A stretch of DNA of 64,000 nucleotides from Chitinophagaceae bacterium (GCA_016719165.1 JADKAJ010000003.1:310001-374000), one strand, 5' to 3'; shown: positions 28,762-38,257, counted from the first letter of the stretch. The notes: generated by a model not told the origin, from the sequence alone. Numbers and translations are program-made.

Positions 28762-28801
28762 TAAAATGAAAGCCCCCGTTTCAGTTCAGATAAAACGGGG
28801 G
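28762..28801 (-). terminator. Rho-independent terminator of metG
   Basis: A 9-base perfect stem (cccccgttt at 28773-28781 and aaacggggg at 28793-28801) encloses an 11-base loop and is followed on the minus strand by a T-rich stretch (ctttcatttt). It begins 19 bases after the metG stop. Confidence 0.88.
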
Positions 28802-28819
28802 TTTGTGTAATTTTACCGG

Positions 28820-30931
28820 TTAGCTAACATTTGAACCGGTATCAATCAAATTTTCGGGGTTAATAAAATGCAGTTTTCCCGATTTATCCTCTGCCATCAG
28901 GATCATTCCGTTGCTTTCAATACCTCGCATTTTTCTCGGAGCCAGGTTGGTTACAACCGTTACTTGTTTGCCCACAATATCCTCGGGTTTGAAATGTAAG
29001 GCAATACCACTGACAATGGTTCTTGTTTCAAAACCAAGATCAACAGATAATTTGAGAAGCTTGTCAGCCTTTTCCACTTTTTCGGCCGATACAATTGTTC
29101 CAACTTTAAGGTCAATCCTGGAGAAATCATCAAATTGTATCTCCTGCTTTACGAATACTGCTTCCACTTTTTTGTCATCTTTCTTCGGTTCTTCCATTTT
29201 TTTTAGCCCACTTTTTAATTTTTCAATTTGTTCTGTTATTTCTGTGTCCTCAATTTTTCTGAATAATAATTGAGGTTCTCTTAAACTATAACCTATACTC
29301 AATAACTTAAGCTTGCCTGCATTTTCCCAGTCCAGTAATTTATCTACCACTTTCATCATATGCAGCATACTTTTGGCAGTGTTAGGTAAAAAAGGGTTGA
29401 TAAAAATGGCCAGGTTGGCTGTAAGCTGTAAACACAGGTGCATTGTGTTGTCAATGCTTTTTTGAACTTCCGGATTTTCGGTCAGTTTTTTGGCAACAAT
29501 CCAGGGCTCTTTCTTTTGCATATACTGGTTGCCTTTCCTTGACAGATCGATCACTTCATATAAGGCATCCCTGAACTTATATTGTTCTAATAAAGATTCA
29601 ATTCTTGTTTTTGCATTTCCGATTTCTGCTATCAGTATGTTGTCATTATCATCCAGGATACCTGTATGCAATGGTGGTACTTTGCCTCCGCAGAGTTTGT
29701 GCATTAATACCCAGGTCCGGTTTACAAAATTGCCAAAGATGGAAACCAGTTCACTGTTAACAGCGTCCTGGAAACCTTTCCACATAAATTCACTGTCCTT
29801 TGTTTCCGGGGCGATCTGGGTCAGGTAATACCGAAGCATATCCACACACTGGCCGCCACCATTTTCTTTTTTTACAAAATCATTGATATAGTCCCGCATA
29901 TCGAGCTTCCAGTTTCGGCTGGTGCTCATCTTGTCGCCTTCCAGGTTCAGGAACTCATTGGCGGGAACATTTTCGGGTAAAATATCACCATGCAATTTCA
30001 GCATGATGGGGAAGATGATACAATGGAACACAATATTGTCTTTGCCAACAAAGTGTACCAATTTTGTGTCTTTATCCTGCCAGTAGGGTTTCCATTCCTT
30101 TTTATTATCTATAGCCCATTGTTTAGTAGCGCTGATGTAACCAATGGGGGCGTCAAACCATACATACAAAACTTTGCCTTCAGCTTCTTTTAATGGAACC
30201 TTCACCCCCCAGTCAAGATCTCTTGTTACGGCTCTTGATTGCAGGCCGCCTTCTATCCAGCTTTTACATTGACCAACAACAGTAGTTCTCCAGTCGTCTT
30301 TATGTTGTTCTAATATCCATTCTCTCAAAAACTGTTCATGTTTTCCCAGTGGTAAATACCAGTGAGTTGTTTTTTTCTTAATTGGTGTTTTCCCGCTCAA
30401 AGTACTCACCGGGTTAATCAATTCATCAGGACTTAAGGTACGGCCACAGGTTTCACACTGATCACCAAAAGCCCGGTCACTGCCACAGTTAGGACAGGTG
30501 CCTTTAATATAACGGTCAGCCAGGAAGGTATTGGCTTCCTCATCAAAATACTGCTCAGTTTCTTTTGTTTCCAGTTCTCCGGCATCATTCAGTTTGGTAA
30601 AAAATTCCTGTGCTGTTTCGTGGTGAATAGGTTCGCTGGTCCGGTGATAAATATCAAAGCTCATATCCAGGTCTTCAAAATCCTGCTTCATTGCTTCGTG
30701 ATATTTATCAATAATAGCCTGTGCTGTGGTTCCTTCTTTGGTGGCTTGAATAGGAATGGCAGTACCATGTTCATCGCTGCCGCACACAAATACTACATCT
30801 CTTTTTTGTGCCCGGAGGTAACGGACATAGATATCTGCCGGTATATAGGCGCCTGCCAGGTGGCCTACATGTTTCAAACCGTTGGCATAGGGAAGGGCAG
30901 AAGTAACTAAATATCTTTTTGGAGGTATCAT
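28820..30931 (-). CDS. metG: Methionyl-tRNA synthetase
   Basis: Charges tRNA-Met and initiator tRNA with methionine in the cytoplasm. The 703-residue protein has the class I signature as HVGH (in GLKHVGHLAGAYI), a four-cysteine zinc knuckle (CPNCGSDRAFGDQCETC), the KMSKS-type loop written KMSTS, and a helical anticodon-binding domain. A C-terminal EMAP/Trbp111-like tRNA-binding domain (FDDFSRIDLKVGTI to NGMILMAED) occupies about the last 105 residues and usually promotes dimer formation. A well-formed promoter lies upstream and a terminator downstream, so it is monocistronic. Confidence 0.97.
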   Translation of the reverse strand: MIPPKRYLVTSALPYANGLKHVGHLAGAYIPADIYVRYLRAQKRDVVFVCGSDEHGTAIPIQATKEGTTAQAIIDKYHEAMKQDFEDLDMSFDIYHRTSEPIHHETAQEFFTKLNDAGELETKETEQYFDEEANTFLADRYIKGTCPNCGSDRAFGDQCETCGRTLSPDELINPVSTLSGKTPIKKKTTHWYLPLGKHEQFLREWILEQHKDDWRTTVVGQCKSWIEGGLQSRAVTRDLDWGVKVPLKEAEGKVLYVWFDAPIGYISATKQWAIDNKKEWKPYWQDKDTKLVHFVGKDNIVFHCIIFPIMLKLHGDILPENVPANEFLNLEGDKMSTSRNWKLDMRDYINDFVKKENGGGQCVDMLRYYLTQIAPETKDSEFMWKGFQDAVNSELVSIFGNFVNRTWVLMHKLCGGKVPPLHTGILDDNDNILIAEIGNAKTRIESLLEQYKFRDALYEVIDLSRKGNQYMQKKEPWIVAKKLTENPEVQKSIDNTMHLCLQLTANLAIFINPFLPNTAKSMLHMMKVVDKLLDWENAGKLKLLSIGYSLREPQLLFRKIEDTEITEQIEKLKSGLKKMEEPKKDDKKVEAVFVKQEIQFDDFSRIDLKVGTIVSAEKVEKADKLLKLSVDLGFETRTIVSGIALHFKPEDIVGKQVTVVTNLAPRKMRGIESNGMILMAEDKSGKLHFINPENLIDTGSNVS

Positions 30932-30958
30932 TTATAAATTAAGTCTTATTAACCTGCA

Positions 30959-30990
30959 AAAATACCGGAATAGCGGTCATTGCCCAAAAG
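30959..30990 (-). promoter_or_regulatory. Promoter of metG
   Basis: On the minus strand, TTTG (plus 30987-30990), a 20-base spacer and TATTTTTG (plus 30959-30966) fit the Bacteroidota -33/-7 consensus. The -7 element ends 27 bases before the metG ATG. Confidence 0.75.
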
Positions 30991-31012
30991 GACGATTTCC
31001 GATACCTTTAAT
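30982..31012 (+). promoter_or_regulatory. Candidate promoter of the YARHG-protein gene
   Basis: TTG at 30982-30984, a 20-base spacer and TACCTTTA at 31005-31012 (one mismatch to TAnnTTTG). It overlaps the divergent metG promoter, so the two may interfere with each other. Confidence 0.45.
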
Positions 31013-31037
31013 GCATTAACCTTAAACCGGTCTCATT

Positions 31038-32150
31038 ATGAGAAAACTAATGTTACTTCTTTGTATAGCCAGTTTGCAAGAGGCCCGGGCAAACGATGGT
31101 GTATTTTACGCTACAGGTAATACATTAATTCCTTTGAAGGAAACATCAATTCGTTTAAAGAAGGAAATACTGAACCTGGAGCGGAAAGGAGATTGGATGC
31201 AGGTGGATATATATTTTGAATTTTTTAATCCGGGTCCGGAAAAAGAACTGACGGTTGGATTTGTAACTCCACCTGCCGAAGGTGATGTTGGAGAAGAAGA
31301 TGCGAGGCATCCATATATAAAGGATTTCATGGTGATGGTGAATGACAAACTGTTGCCATACCGGGTGGCTCAACTGAAAGAAACTGGTTTTAAAGTGGAT
31401 TTAAAAGTTGCCAGTGGATATGATTTTGTGTACTATTTTAAAATAAAATTTCTAAAAGGACTAACGGTGATCCGGCATAGTTATTTATACAGGGGTGGGG
31501 CTTCAGTTGAAGCCAAAGTTGATTTTGATTACCGTCTTACCACAGGGACCACCTGGGCCAACAGTGCCATTGAAGATTTTGAGCTGAATATCAATTTTGG
31601 TGATGACAGTTATTTTGCTGTTCCTGCTGGTTTCGGGCCAACAACTGTCAACTGGACAGTAATCGGAATTGGCCGGCTCAGTACTCCGGTTAATTTTAAT
31701 CCATACGGTGAAATAGGAGGAGGAGCGAAGTTACGAATGGCTTACCTGCGAAAAGGAAAATTACAAATGAGGACAACTAACTTTAAGCCCCAAAAAGATT
31801 TATCATTGATTGTTTTTCAGTTGCACAATGAGGTAAACCTGTGGTGTGATAAAAGAGTGAAAAACGATTTCGCTGGTATTATGGAACTTGTTTGGGGAGA
31901 TTCGGTCGAGTTGGAGGTAACGAAACTTTCAGACCTTGAACTGAGATTATACCGAAACCTGAATTATGCCCGCATGGGTTATGATTTCAAAGAGGAGGCG
32001 TTGAAAATATTATTTTCAAAATACAACTGGTATATTCCGGACCCGGCAGTAAAGCCAGAAGTTGTACCTGACTATTATGTAACAAAAGAATTGCAACAAT
32101 TAATTTTAGTTGAAGAAAAACGCAGAAAAATTAAAACAGATACTCTATGA
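31038..32150 (+). CDS. Secreted protein with C-terminal YARHG-like domain
   Basis: A 370-residue exported protein whose signal peptide ends near the alanine-rich EARA before NDGVFYATGN. The body (ATGNTLIPLKETSIRLKKEI and EFFNPGPEKELTVGFVTPP) resembles DUF4424-type secreted proteins by pattern. Near the C terminus (about residues 300-340) is a YARHG-type domain: LRLYRNLNYARMGYDF, then FSKYNWYIPDP, with Met replacing the usual His. Such domains occur in cell envelope proteins of unclear role. Its stop overlaps the ATG of the LD-carboxypeptidase gene (ATGA), so the two are translationally coupled. Confidence 0.7.
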   Translation: MRKLMLLLCIASLQEARANDGVFYATGNTLIPLKETSIRLKKEILNLERKGDWMQVDIYFEFFNPGPEKELTVGFVTPPAEGDVGEEDARHPYIKDFMVMVNDKLLPYRVAQLKETGFKVDLKVASGYDFVYYFKIKFLKGLTVIRHSYLYRGGASVEAKVDFDYRLTTGTTWANSAIEDFELNINFGDDSYFAVPAGFGPTTVNWTVIGIGRLSTPVNFNPYGEIGGGAKLRMAYLRKGKLQMRTTNFKPQKDLSLIVFQLHNEVNLWCDKRVKNDFAGIMELVWGDSVELEVTKLSDLELRLYRNLNYARMGYDFKEEALKILFSKYNWYIPDPAVKPEVVPDYYVTKELQQLILVEEKRRKIKTDTL

Positions 32151-33055
32151 TTAAAATACCACCTTATTTGCAAAAGGGCGACACGGTCGGATTGGTTTGT
32201 CCTGCCGGTTATATGACCCTGGATAAAGTACAGACCTGCATTGCAACTTTGCAGGAATGGGGCTATAAGGTTAAAGTCGGGAAAACAGTCGGTGGTGATT
32301 CTCAGACTTATTTTTCCGGTACTGACGAAGAAAGACTCAACGACTTTCAGCTAATGCTGGATGATGATGAAATAAAAACGGTTTTATGTGCAAGGGGTGG
32401 TTATGGAATGGGACGTATTATTGATAAAATCGATTTTAAGAAATTTAAAAAGCAACCAAAGTGGATCGTTGGATATAGCGATATCACTGTGTTGCATTCT
32501 CATCTTTATTCTAATTACTATATTTCATCACTTCACTCTCCTATGGCAGGAGCTTTCAATGAGGAGGGTTTTAAAAATGAATTTGTTCTTTCCTTAAAAA
32601 ATGCACTCGAAGGAAAGAAGATTAAATATCAATGCGAAGCACATGAATATAACAGGAAAGGTGAAGCTGTAGGAGAGTTAGTTGGTGGGAATCTTGCCTT
32701 GCTTGCCCATTTGGTAGGCACAGATTCAGACATTAAGACAAGAGGTAAAATTCTTTTTATAGAAGATGTAGGGGAGTATTTATATAATATTGACAGGATG
32801 ATGCACCAGTTAAAAAGAAGTGGCAAGATAGCAAGGCTTGCCGGCTTGATTTTTGGCGGTTTTACAGAAGTAAAAGATACAGACAGACCTTTCGGTAATA
32901 CTGTTCTTGAGATACTAAAGGACATAGTTAAAGAGTACAGTTATCCGGTTTGTTTTGATTTTCCGGTTAGCCATACAGACAGAAATTATGCGCTAAAAGT
33001 GGGAGTGGGATATAAGCTGAAAGTTGGAAAAACAAAAGTAACTCTGGAAGAATAA
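32147..33055 (+). CDS. LD-carboxypeptidase (peptidase S66 family)
   Basis: A cytoplasmic serine peptidase that trims D-alanine from tetrapeptide muropeptides during wall recycling; a microcin-self-immunity role (MccF) is known in the same family. The likely Ser-Glu-His triad is Ser111 in GYSDIT, a Glu near 206 in LFIEDVGE and His276 in VSHTDRN. ARGGYGMGRI upstream is the family's conserved segment. At 302 residues it is normal in length and shows no signal peptide. It overlaps the upstream gene by four bases and is convergent with a hydrolase gene 135 bases away. Confidence 0.92.
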   Translation: MIKIPPYLQKGDTVGLVCPAGYMTLDKVQTCIATLQEWGYKVKVGKTVGGDSQTYFSGTDEERLNDFQLMLDDDEIKTVLCARGGYGMGRIIDKIDFKKFKKQPKWIVGYSDITVLHSHLYSNYYISSLHSPMAGAFNEEGFKNEFVLSLKNALEGKKIKYQCEAHEYNRKGEAVGELVGGNLALLAHLVGTDSDIKTRGKILFIEDVGEYLYNIDRMMHQLKRSGKIARLAGLIFGGFTEVKDTDRPFGNTVLEILKDIVKEYSYPVCFDFPVSHTDRNYALKVGVGYKLKVGKTKVTLEE

Positions 33056-33190
33056 AAGCTGACTCGCCAAACGGAAGGTTGCAACCATTAAAACCGGGTC
33101 AAAAAAATTATACCGTTAACAGTGATTCATTTGAAAGCTGCTTAGTTAGTGCTGGTTCAGGATTATTGCCGAATCCTTGTGCTGGTTTAG

Positions 33191-34000
33191 TTATAGCCTT
33201 AAAACAGAATCAAGTTTATTCACAGTTTCATTGTACCGGTACAGATTGTTATGGCTGCCCCCTTCAATGCTAATGAGTTCATCTGTTGATTTTAAAAATG
33301 GCAGAAGGCGTTTCGAATTTTTGTAAGTAACGACCCTGTCTTTAGTTCCATGAAAAATTGTTATTGGTGCTGTAACATTTTGCAGGTATTGATAAGTTGG
33401 TAGCTGGTAATGCAGCATCCATTTTGCAGGATATATGGGCAGGTAATGACTTACCACTGCCGGAAAATCATAATAAGGAGTTTCCAGGATCAATCGTTTA
33501 CAATCCCTGGTGGATGCAAGTTGTGCTGCAATGCCTGTTCCCATGCTTTTCCCATATATGATTATACTATCAGCAGGGAATCGTTTACGGGCTATCTTAT
33601 AAACCTGTAAGGCCCAATCGTACAGTTTTTGTTCGGTCAGCTTCCCTGTGCTTTTGCCAAATCCAGGGTAGTCGATCATCAGCACCTGGTAGCCATGCCG
33701 GGTGAAATAAGGAATGTATTTAGCATACCAGGAAATATTTCTTTTGTTACCATGAAAATAAAGAACTATCCCACGGGCTATCGTATCTGTGCTGGCAAAG
33801 TCAACCAGGTTAAGAGTGTCTTTAGAATCAATAGGAATATTGATGTCTTTATGAGGCTCAGGAAAATTATAAGAATAGGTTCTGTTCAATGTAACCGGGT
33901 GAAAAAGGATGGCATCCTGTAGGAAATATAATGCAACCCCGCCAGATATATAAATGATAGCGACAATCTTTGCCCATTTGATTATTCTTTTCTTGTTCAT
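33191..34000 (-). CDS. Membrane-anchored alpha/beta hydrolase (copy 1)
   Basis: A 269-residue alpha/beta hydrolase with an N-terminal membrane anchor (KIVAIIYISGGVALYFL). It has the oxyanion segment LYFHGN, the GFGKSTGK segment, a nucleophile elbow GKSMGTG (Ser), an Asp in HGTKDRVV and a His in GGSHNNL: a complete triad. I take the ATG at 34000 (MNKKRIIKW), because the longer frame starting at 34039 runs through a perfect terminator hairpin of the upstream gene. It is clearly paralogous to the hydrolase at 35308-36096. The substrate is unknown; the family includes esterases and the ABHD/BEM46-like proteins. Confidence 0.85.
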   Translation of the reverse strand: MNKKRIIKWAKIVAIIYISGGVALYFLQDAILFHPVTLNRTYSYNFPEPHKDINIPIDSKDTLNLVDFASTDTIARGIVLYFHGNKRNISWYAKYIPYFTRHGYQVLMIDYPGFGKSTGKLTEQKLYDWALQVYKIARKRFPADSIIIYGKSMGTGIAAQLASTRDCKRLILETPYYDFPAVVSHYLPIYPAKWMLHYQLPTYQYLQNVTAPITIFHGTKDRVVTYKNSKRLLPFLKSTDELISIEGGSHNNLYRYNETVNKLDSVLRL

Positions 34001-34009
34001 CCGGGCAAA

Positions 34010-34047
34010 GATGAAAAGAAAAAAGGACATGAAGCTCATGTCCTTTT
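34010..34047 (-). terminator. Rho-independent terminator of the lipoprotein gene
   Basis: A 12-base perfect stem (aaaaggacatga at 34021-34032 and tcatgtcctttt at 34036-34047) with a 3-base loop, followed on the minus strand by a T-rich tract. It lies 15 bases after the lipoprotein stop and just nine bases ahead of the downstream hydrolase ATG, leaving no room for a separate promoter. Confidence 0.88.
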
Positions 34048-34061
34048 AGCGTAATGTTTTA

Positions 34062-35210
34062 TTAGTATTGATTAAAGTAGCTTTTAATCCTGTATAGAGC
34101 ATTGTTACTTATTTCATCCAGCAGGCACCTCATGATCTCACTTTCCGTGGGAGCAAACTCCCTTCTGCGATTGATCAGCTGTTTATCATTTTCACTTAAT
34201 GCTCTTTCATCGCCTGTAAAAGAGGAAAATTCAGTACTCCAGTTATGGTTGGAAGAAAAGTTCTCACTCCACAGCCGGCGACCGTTTTCATCTCTCACAT
34301 TTACCTGCAACAGGGCAGTAGACTGTAACGTTCTTTTTATGGTTGTAATATTAGCAAATACTCTTGCATATTCTTTTACTATTGAGTCAGGCTTATAAAC
34401 TGTTTCCTTTACAACAATTTCTTTAGACACTTTTCTTGTGCTCCTGTTGTCATAGTAGCGGCCGATATCAAGGTTTGTAAGACGCATGTCTACTTCTTTG
34501 TCAACCCTTATATGCTGGCTCCTTGCGTCCCAGGCCGAGTAAAATTTTACAAATTCATTCCCACTGTTGTATTGCAGGTTTCTGATCAACTGGTCATCAA
34601 GATTATTGCCACCAACTGTGTATGAACTATACACATAGCCACCTTGTTGTTGCATAGGCAGAATGACTACATTCGTAACTGCATAATCATAAGCCTCGTT
34701 CATTTTTTGTATCACATCACGGTTACCTGGTTTGAATTTTAATGCTGCCTGGAACTCCCGGTACGCATTGCGATAGCTTTGTTTATCATAACGCTGCATA
34801 AAGGCAATACCCCTGTCATATCGGGTATCACCGGCTTTTTCACGATAAGTGACCAGGTAGGAGGAGTAGTCAGCAGGGTTTACAATAGTAAATACCTGTG
34901 GCACCCGGTAAATGGCATCATACATCCGTTGAAGCGATACATACTCATTATATATCCACTCCCATTTCAGTTCATTGGAGCTTTCAGCATTTGCCCTGAT
35001 GCGGGTTTCATGGTCATTCACCGCATACCGATATGAACTCTGAATGATGTTGAGGAGCTTTGGGTCATCGGGGTCTTTCTGTAATTTTTTTGCAGCCAGT
35101 TCCACGGCTTCTGTATAATTGCCTTTTTCATATAGTTTACTGGCAGTTTTACAGGAGACTGCTGAAATGCTGATCCCGGTTAAAAGTAGAATGTAGAGTT
35201 TTAGTTTCAT
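34062..35210 (-). CDS. TPR-like lipoprotein
   Basis: A 382-residue lipoprotein with signal peptide and lipobox SAVSC (Cys20). After the cysteine comes a tetratricopeptide-like start (KLYEKGNYTEAVELAAKKL), a second helical repeat near residues 140-160 (SYRNAYREFQAALKFKPG), and a beta-rich second half. The ATG at 35210 is chosen over the one at 35228. It is preceded at 6 bases by ggagg, one of the few clear Shine-Dalgarno sequences here, and the lipobox then sits at a normal distance. It is flanked by two paralogous hydrolase genes on the same strand. The function is unknown. Confidence 0.75.
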   Translation of the reverse strand: MKLKLYILLLTGISISAVSCKTASKLYEKGNYTEAVELAAKKLQKDPDDPKLLNIIQSSYRYAVNDHETRIRANAESSNELKWEWIYNEYVSLQRMYDAIYRVPQVFTIVNPADYSSYLVTYREKAGDTRYDRGIAFMQRYDKQSYRNAYREFQAALKFKPGNRDVIQKMNEAYDYAVTNVVILPMQQQGGYVYSSYTVGGNNLDDQLIRNLQYNSGNEFVKFYSAWDARSQHIRVDKEVDMRLTNLDIGRYYDNRSTRKVSKEIVVKETVYKPDSIVKEYARVFANITTIKRTLQSTALLQVNVRDENGRRLWSENFSSNHNWSTEFSSFTGDERALSENDKQLINRRREFAPTESEIMRCLLDEISNNALYRIKSYFNQY

Positions 35211-35307
35211 AAACACCTCCGTTTTCATGTAGTACGTTCAAATTGCAGTCCAGTTAACAGCAGGTGCTGTCAATTAAGCAATCATTAACAATTGATGGGC
35301 AATACGT

Positions 35308-36096
35308 CTAGTATTTGAGAATGTCCCTGATGAAATTGTGGTACTCATCAAACGATGGCAAATTGTTGTGTCCTCCTCCATGAATGCGTATGAGGGTGAT
35401 CTTATGCTGGTTTATCTTCTGTAAAGCTTCGCTATGCCGGATTGGTATCAGCCAGTCTTTTGTACCATGTATAATGTAAGTGTGACACTTTACATTAGGT
35501 AACCATTTATCGGTACGAAGGTGAAAGCGAAGGACGATGCGAACGGGTAGAATAGGTAAAAAACGTTCAATTACCCTCAGGAAATTAAAATACGGGGCAT
35601 CCAGAATCAGGTACCGGGGGCTATTGTCCGAGGCAAGTTTTGTTGCGAAGCCACTACCCATGCTGCGACCATATACGATCAGGTGATCCTCTGCATACTT
35701 TTCCCTTAGTTTATTGTAAATAAACTGCATGTCATTCAGCATTTGCTTTTCACCCCTTTTGCCAGTGCTCTTGCCGAATCCCCGGTAATCAAGCAAAAGC
35801 ACATCATAGTCGTACCGGTAAAAATCTTTGGCATACCGTGCCCAGCCTTTTATACTTCTTGTATTGCCATGAAAATATAATATCAAACCTTTGGGATTTT
35901 CCCGGAAGAAGTGGAGACCGTTAATGCGTACACCCGGTTCAATGTCAAAAAAGTATTCTCTGAAAGGCGCATCATACTTAAACTGAAAATCCTGTTTCAG
36001 CTTTTCCGGTTTAAATATCAGTCTTTCCTGTATGAAGTAAGCAATGACGGACAGTGCTGCAATGCCAATAATGATATACCAGATGAAGACAGGCAA
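35308..36096 (-). CDS. Membrane-anchored alpha/beta hydrolase (copy 2)
   Basis: A 262-residue paralogue of the hydrolase at 33191-34000, with the same layout: N-terminal membrane anchor (YIIIGIAALSVIAYFI), LYFHGN, GFGKSTGK, nucleophile elbow GRSMGSG, Asp in HGTKDWLI and His in GGGHNNL. The only start that fits is TTG at 36096: an in-frame stop lies five codons upstream, and no ATG precedes the conserved core. The next gene in this direction is the lipoprotein, 97 bases later; kup ends 56 bases upstream on the same strand. The substrate is unknown. Confidence 0.85.
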   Translation of the reverse strand: MPVFIWYIIIGIAALSVIAYFIQERLIFKPEKLKQDFQFKYDAPFREYFFDIEPGVRINGLHFFRENPKGLILYFHGNTRSIKGWARYAKDFYRYDYDVLLLDYRGFGKSTGKRGEKQMLNDMQFIYNKLREKYAEDHLIVYGRSMGSGFATKLASDNSPRYLILDAPYFNFLRVIERFLPILPVRIVLRFHLRTDKWLPNVKCHTYIIHGTKDWLIPIRHSEALQKINQHKITLIRIHGGGHNNLPSFDEYHNFIRDILKY

Positions 36097-36152
36097 GCTA
36101 GTTTTAGTTTATGCACTGAAATTAAGGAACATGCCACAAACTGTAAACTTTC

Positions 36153-38129
36153 TTATTCTTCTACTCTTTTTAGTTTTAAATTAGTAACAGGCGCTACAAT
36201 TAATGGGAATTTCTCTACCGTAACATTTGCAAGGTCAAGTCCAAAACCTTTTTCTTCTGATAGACTATGATCTTTCAGCCAGAAGTGGAATTTCATAATT
36301 ACTCTTTCAAAGAATGGAAGTTCATTGTCCTGGCTCAGGTATTTTTCCATTACCATAAACTGGAAGTCACCAACTGTATTACTGCTGGCCAGGCTTTCAT
36401 ACCGGCTGATAATATTCACTTCTTTATTGGCTACAAGATCTTCAACTACTTTACGGAACATAAGATTTACCCGTGGCTCCATCCTGAATCCAAGACGGAA
36501 ATCAACCCTGATAATATCATTTGGAATGATATGTTCTACTTTGTATTCAGAAGTATATGGGTCATCTACGGTATCAATGTGTACGAACCAGTAAATGTCA
36601 GCCCGTTTGGGTTTTCTATTTAGTATAGAGTAAATGATCTTATGCTCAATCTCTTTTGGGTTGTTGGCACTGGTCATATATACCAGGTGAGTGGCATATT
36701 TGGGAACAGACTTGTCATTACTAAGCTCTTGTATCTTGGGTATGTAATGTTCAAGGCGAACAAATTCCACGTAGCGGTTCTTGATTTTCCTTGCCCTGTA
36801 CCAAATGTACATAACAAGAAATACCAACATACCAATGATCAGTGTTATATAACCTCCGTGAGTGAATTTTACCATTAATGCGACTAGGTACCCGATTTCT
36901 ACAACCAGGTAGCCACCAAGAAAAATATAGATCCAGATAGATTTTGCCCGGTGCAGAACCAGGTAATTCGCAAAAAGAATGGTAGTGGCAAGCATGGTTA
37001 CAATAATCGCAAGCCCATATGCTGCTTCCATGTTAGAGGATTTACGGAAGTACAATACAATTCCGGCACAACCCAAAAACATCAGAAAATTAATAGTGGG
37101 TATAAACAACTGCCCTTTTGCTTCGGAAGGATAACGGATCCTGAGTTTTGGCCATAAATTAAGCCGCATGGCTTCACTTATCAGTGTGTAAGCACCTGAA
37201 ACCATAGCCTGGCTGGCGATTATTGCAGCCGTAGTTGCAATAATTACTCCCGGTATAATAAACCAATGGGGCATCAGGTCATAAAAGGCATTAATGCTTA
37301 ATGAACTCTTTACTTCGCTGGTAATTTCCAGGCCACGTCGGTGTGCCAGCAAATAGGCACCCTGTCCAAAATAATGGATCAGCAGGCATGTTTTTACGTA
37401 AATCCATGATGAGCGGATATTTCCCCTGCCACAATGGCCCAAATCACTATATAAGGCTTCAGCCCCGGTAGTACAAAGAAAAACGGCACCTAAAAGCCAA
37501 AACCCTTCTGGATAATTTTTCAGAAATTCAAAAGCATAATAGGGGCTTAGTGCTTTAAAAATGGCCAGGTCATCAAACACATGTATAATACCCAGTATCA
37601 GCAGCATCGTGAACCAGATGAACATTATTGGTCCGAATAATTTACCGATAGAGGCAGTTCCAAATTGCTGCATGAAAAAGAAAAGTGCCAGGATAGAAAG
37701 AACAATAATTACAACTGTATTGCTGCCGTCCTCAATTCCCAAAGAAGGTAGTTCTTTTAATCCTTCAATAGCAGAGGTAATTGAGATGGGCGGAGTGATG
37801 ATGCCATCTGCCAATAACGATGCCCCTCCAACCATGGCGGGAATAACCAACCACTTTTTACGGCGCCTCACTAAGGCATATAAAGCAAAAGTGCCGCCTT
37901 CCCCCCGGTTGTCAGCCCGCAATACCAGTATGACATATTTGATGGTGGTTTGAAGTGTTAATGTCCATATAATGCAGGATAGGGTGCCAACGATCAGTTC
38001 CTCAGTAACCACCCTATTACCAATAATTGCATTGAAAACATATAGCGGGGACGTTCCGATATCTCCGTAAATAATTCCAAGGGCAATAAGTAATCCTGCA
38101 CCGGTAACTTTATTTGTCGATACTTTCAC
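36153..38129 (-). CDS. kup: Low-affinity potassium uptake protein Kup
   Basis: A proton-coupled potassium importer of the inner membrane. The N-terminal hallmark LGIIYGDIGTSPLYV is at about residues 17-31. About twelve membrane segments extend to near residue 440, then a cytoplasmic C-terminal domain of about 215 residues. The full length of 658 is slightly above that of E. coli Kup (622). It has its own promoter about 100 bases upstream. The leader was checked for a cyclic-di-AMP riboswitch; nothing convincing was found. Confidence 0.95.
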   Translation of the reverse strand: MKVSTNKVTGAGLLIALGIIYGDIGTSPLYVFNAIIGNRVVTEELIVGTLSCIIWTLTLQTTIKYVILVLRADNRGEGGTFALYALVRRRKKWLVIPAMVGGASLLADGIITPPISITSAIEGLKELPSLGIEDGSNTVVIIVLSILALFFFMQQFGTASIGKLFGPIMFIWFTMLLILGIIHVFDDLAIFKALSPYYAFEFLKNYPEGFWLLGAVFLCTTGAEALYSDLGHCGRGNIRSSWIYVKTCLLIHYFGQGAYLLAHRRGLEITSEVKSSLSINAFYDLMPHWFIIPGVIIATTAAIIASQAMVSGAYTLISEAMRLNLWPKLRIRYPSEAKGQLFIPTINFLMFLGCAGIVLYFRKSSNMEAAYGLAIIVTMLATTILFANYLVLHRAKSIWIYIFLGGYLVVEIGYLVALMVKFTHGGYITLIIGMLVFLVMYIWYRARKIKNRYVEFVRLEHYIPKIQELSNDKSVPKYATHLVYMTSANNPKEIEHKIIYSILNRKPKRADIYWFVHIDTVDDPYTSEYKVEHIIPNDIIRVDFRLGFRMEPRVNLMFRKVVEDLVANKEVNIISRYESLASSNTVGDFQFMVMEKYLSQDNELPFFERVIMKFHFWLKDHSLSEEKGFGLDLANVTVEKFPLIVAPVTNLKLKRVEE

Positions 38130-38229
38130 TTTTTGGTAGTTGTGGTTTGTTTCCTGGGGTGCCCGCTATAGCCCCGGATAGCCCTGGATATAAACGGGTA
38201 CAGATTTTGCACTTGTGTGAACATTCTTA

Positions 38230-38257
38230 CAAAGTTATAGGCAAAATTCAATTACAA
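38230..38257 (-). promoter_or_regulatory. Candidate promoter of kup
   Basis: On the minus strand, TTG (plus 38255-38257), a 17-base spacer and TAACTTTG (plus 38230-38237), an exact -7 match. It implies a leader of about 95 bases for kup, which contains short direct repeats of gatagccc/ctatagcccc type near 38170-38190. Confidence 0.6.

Noticed and set aside
33079..33273. Open frame of 64 residues between the LD-carboxypeptidase and hydrolase genes
   Set aside because: It overlaps the end of the convergent hydrolase gene and has no domain or start signal; duplicated gtgctggtt words explain part of its pattern.
38130..38229. Possible cyclic-di-AMP riboswitch in the kup leader
   Set aside because: Kup-type genes are sometimes controlled this way, but I could not see the conserved core or a consistent fold; a covariance-model search would decide.
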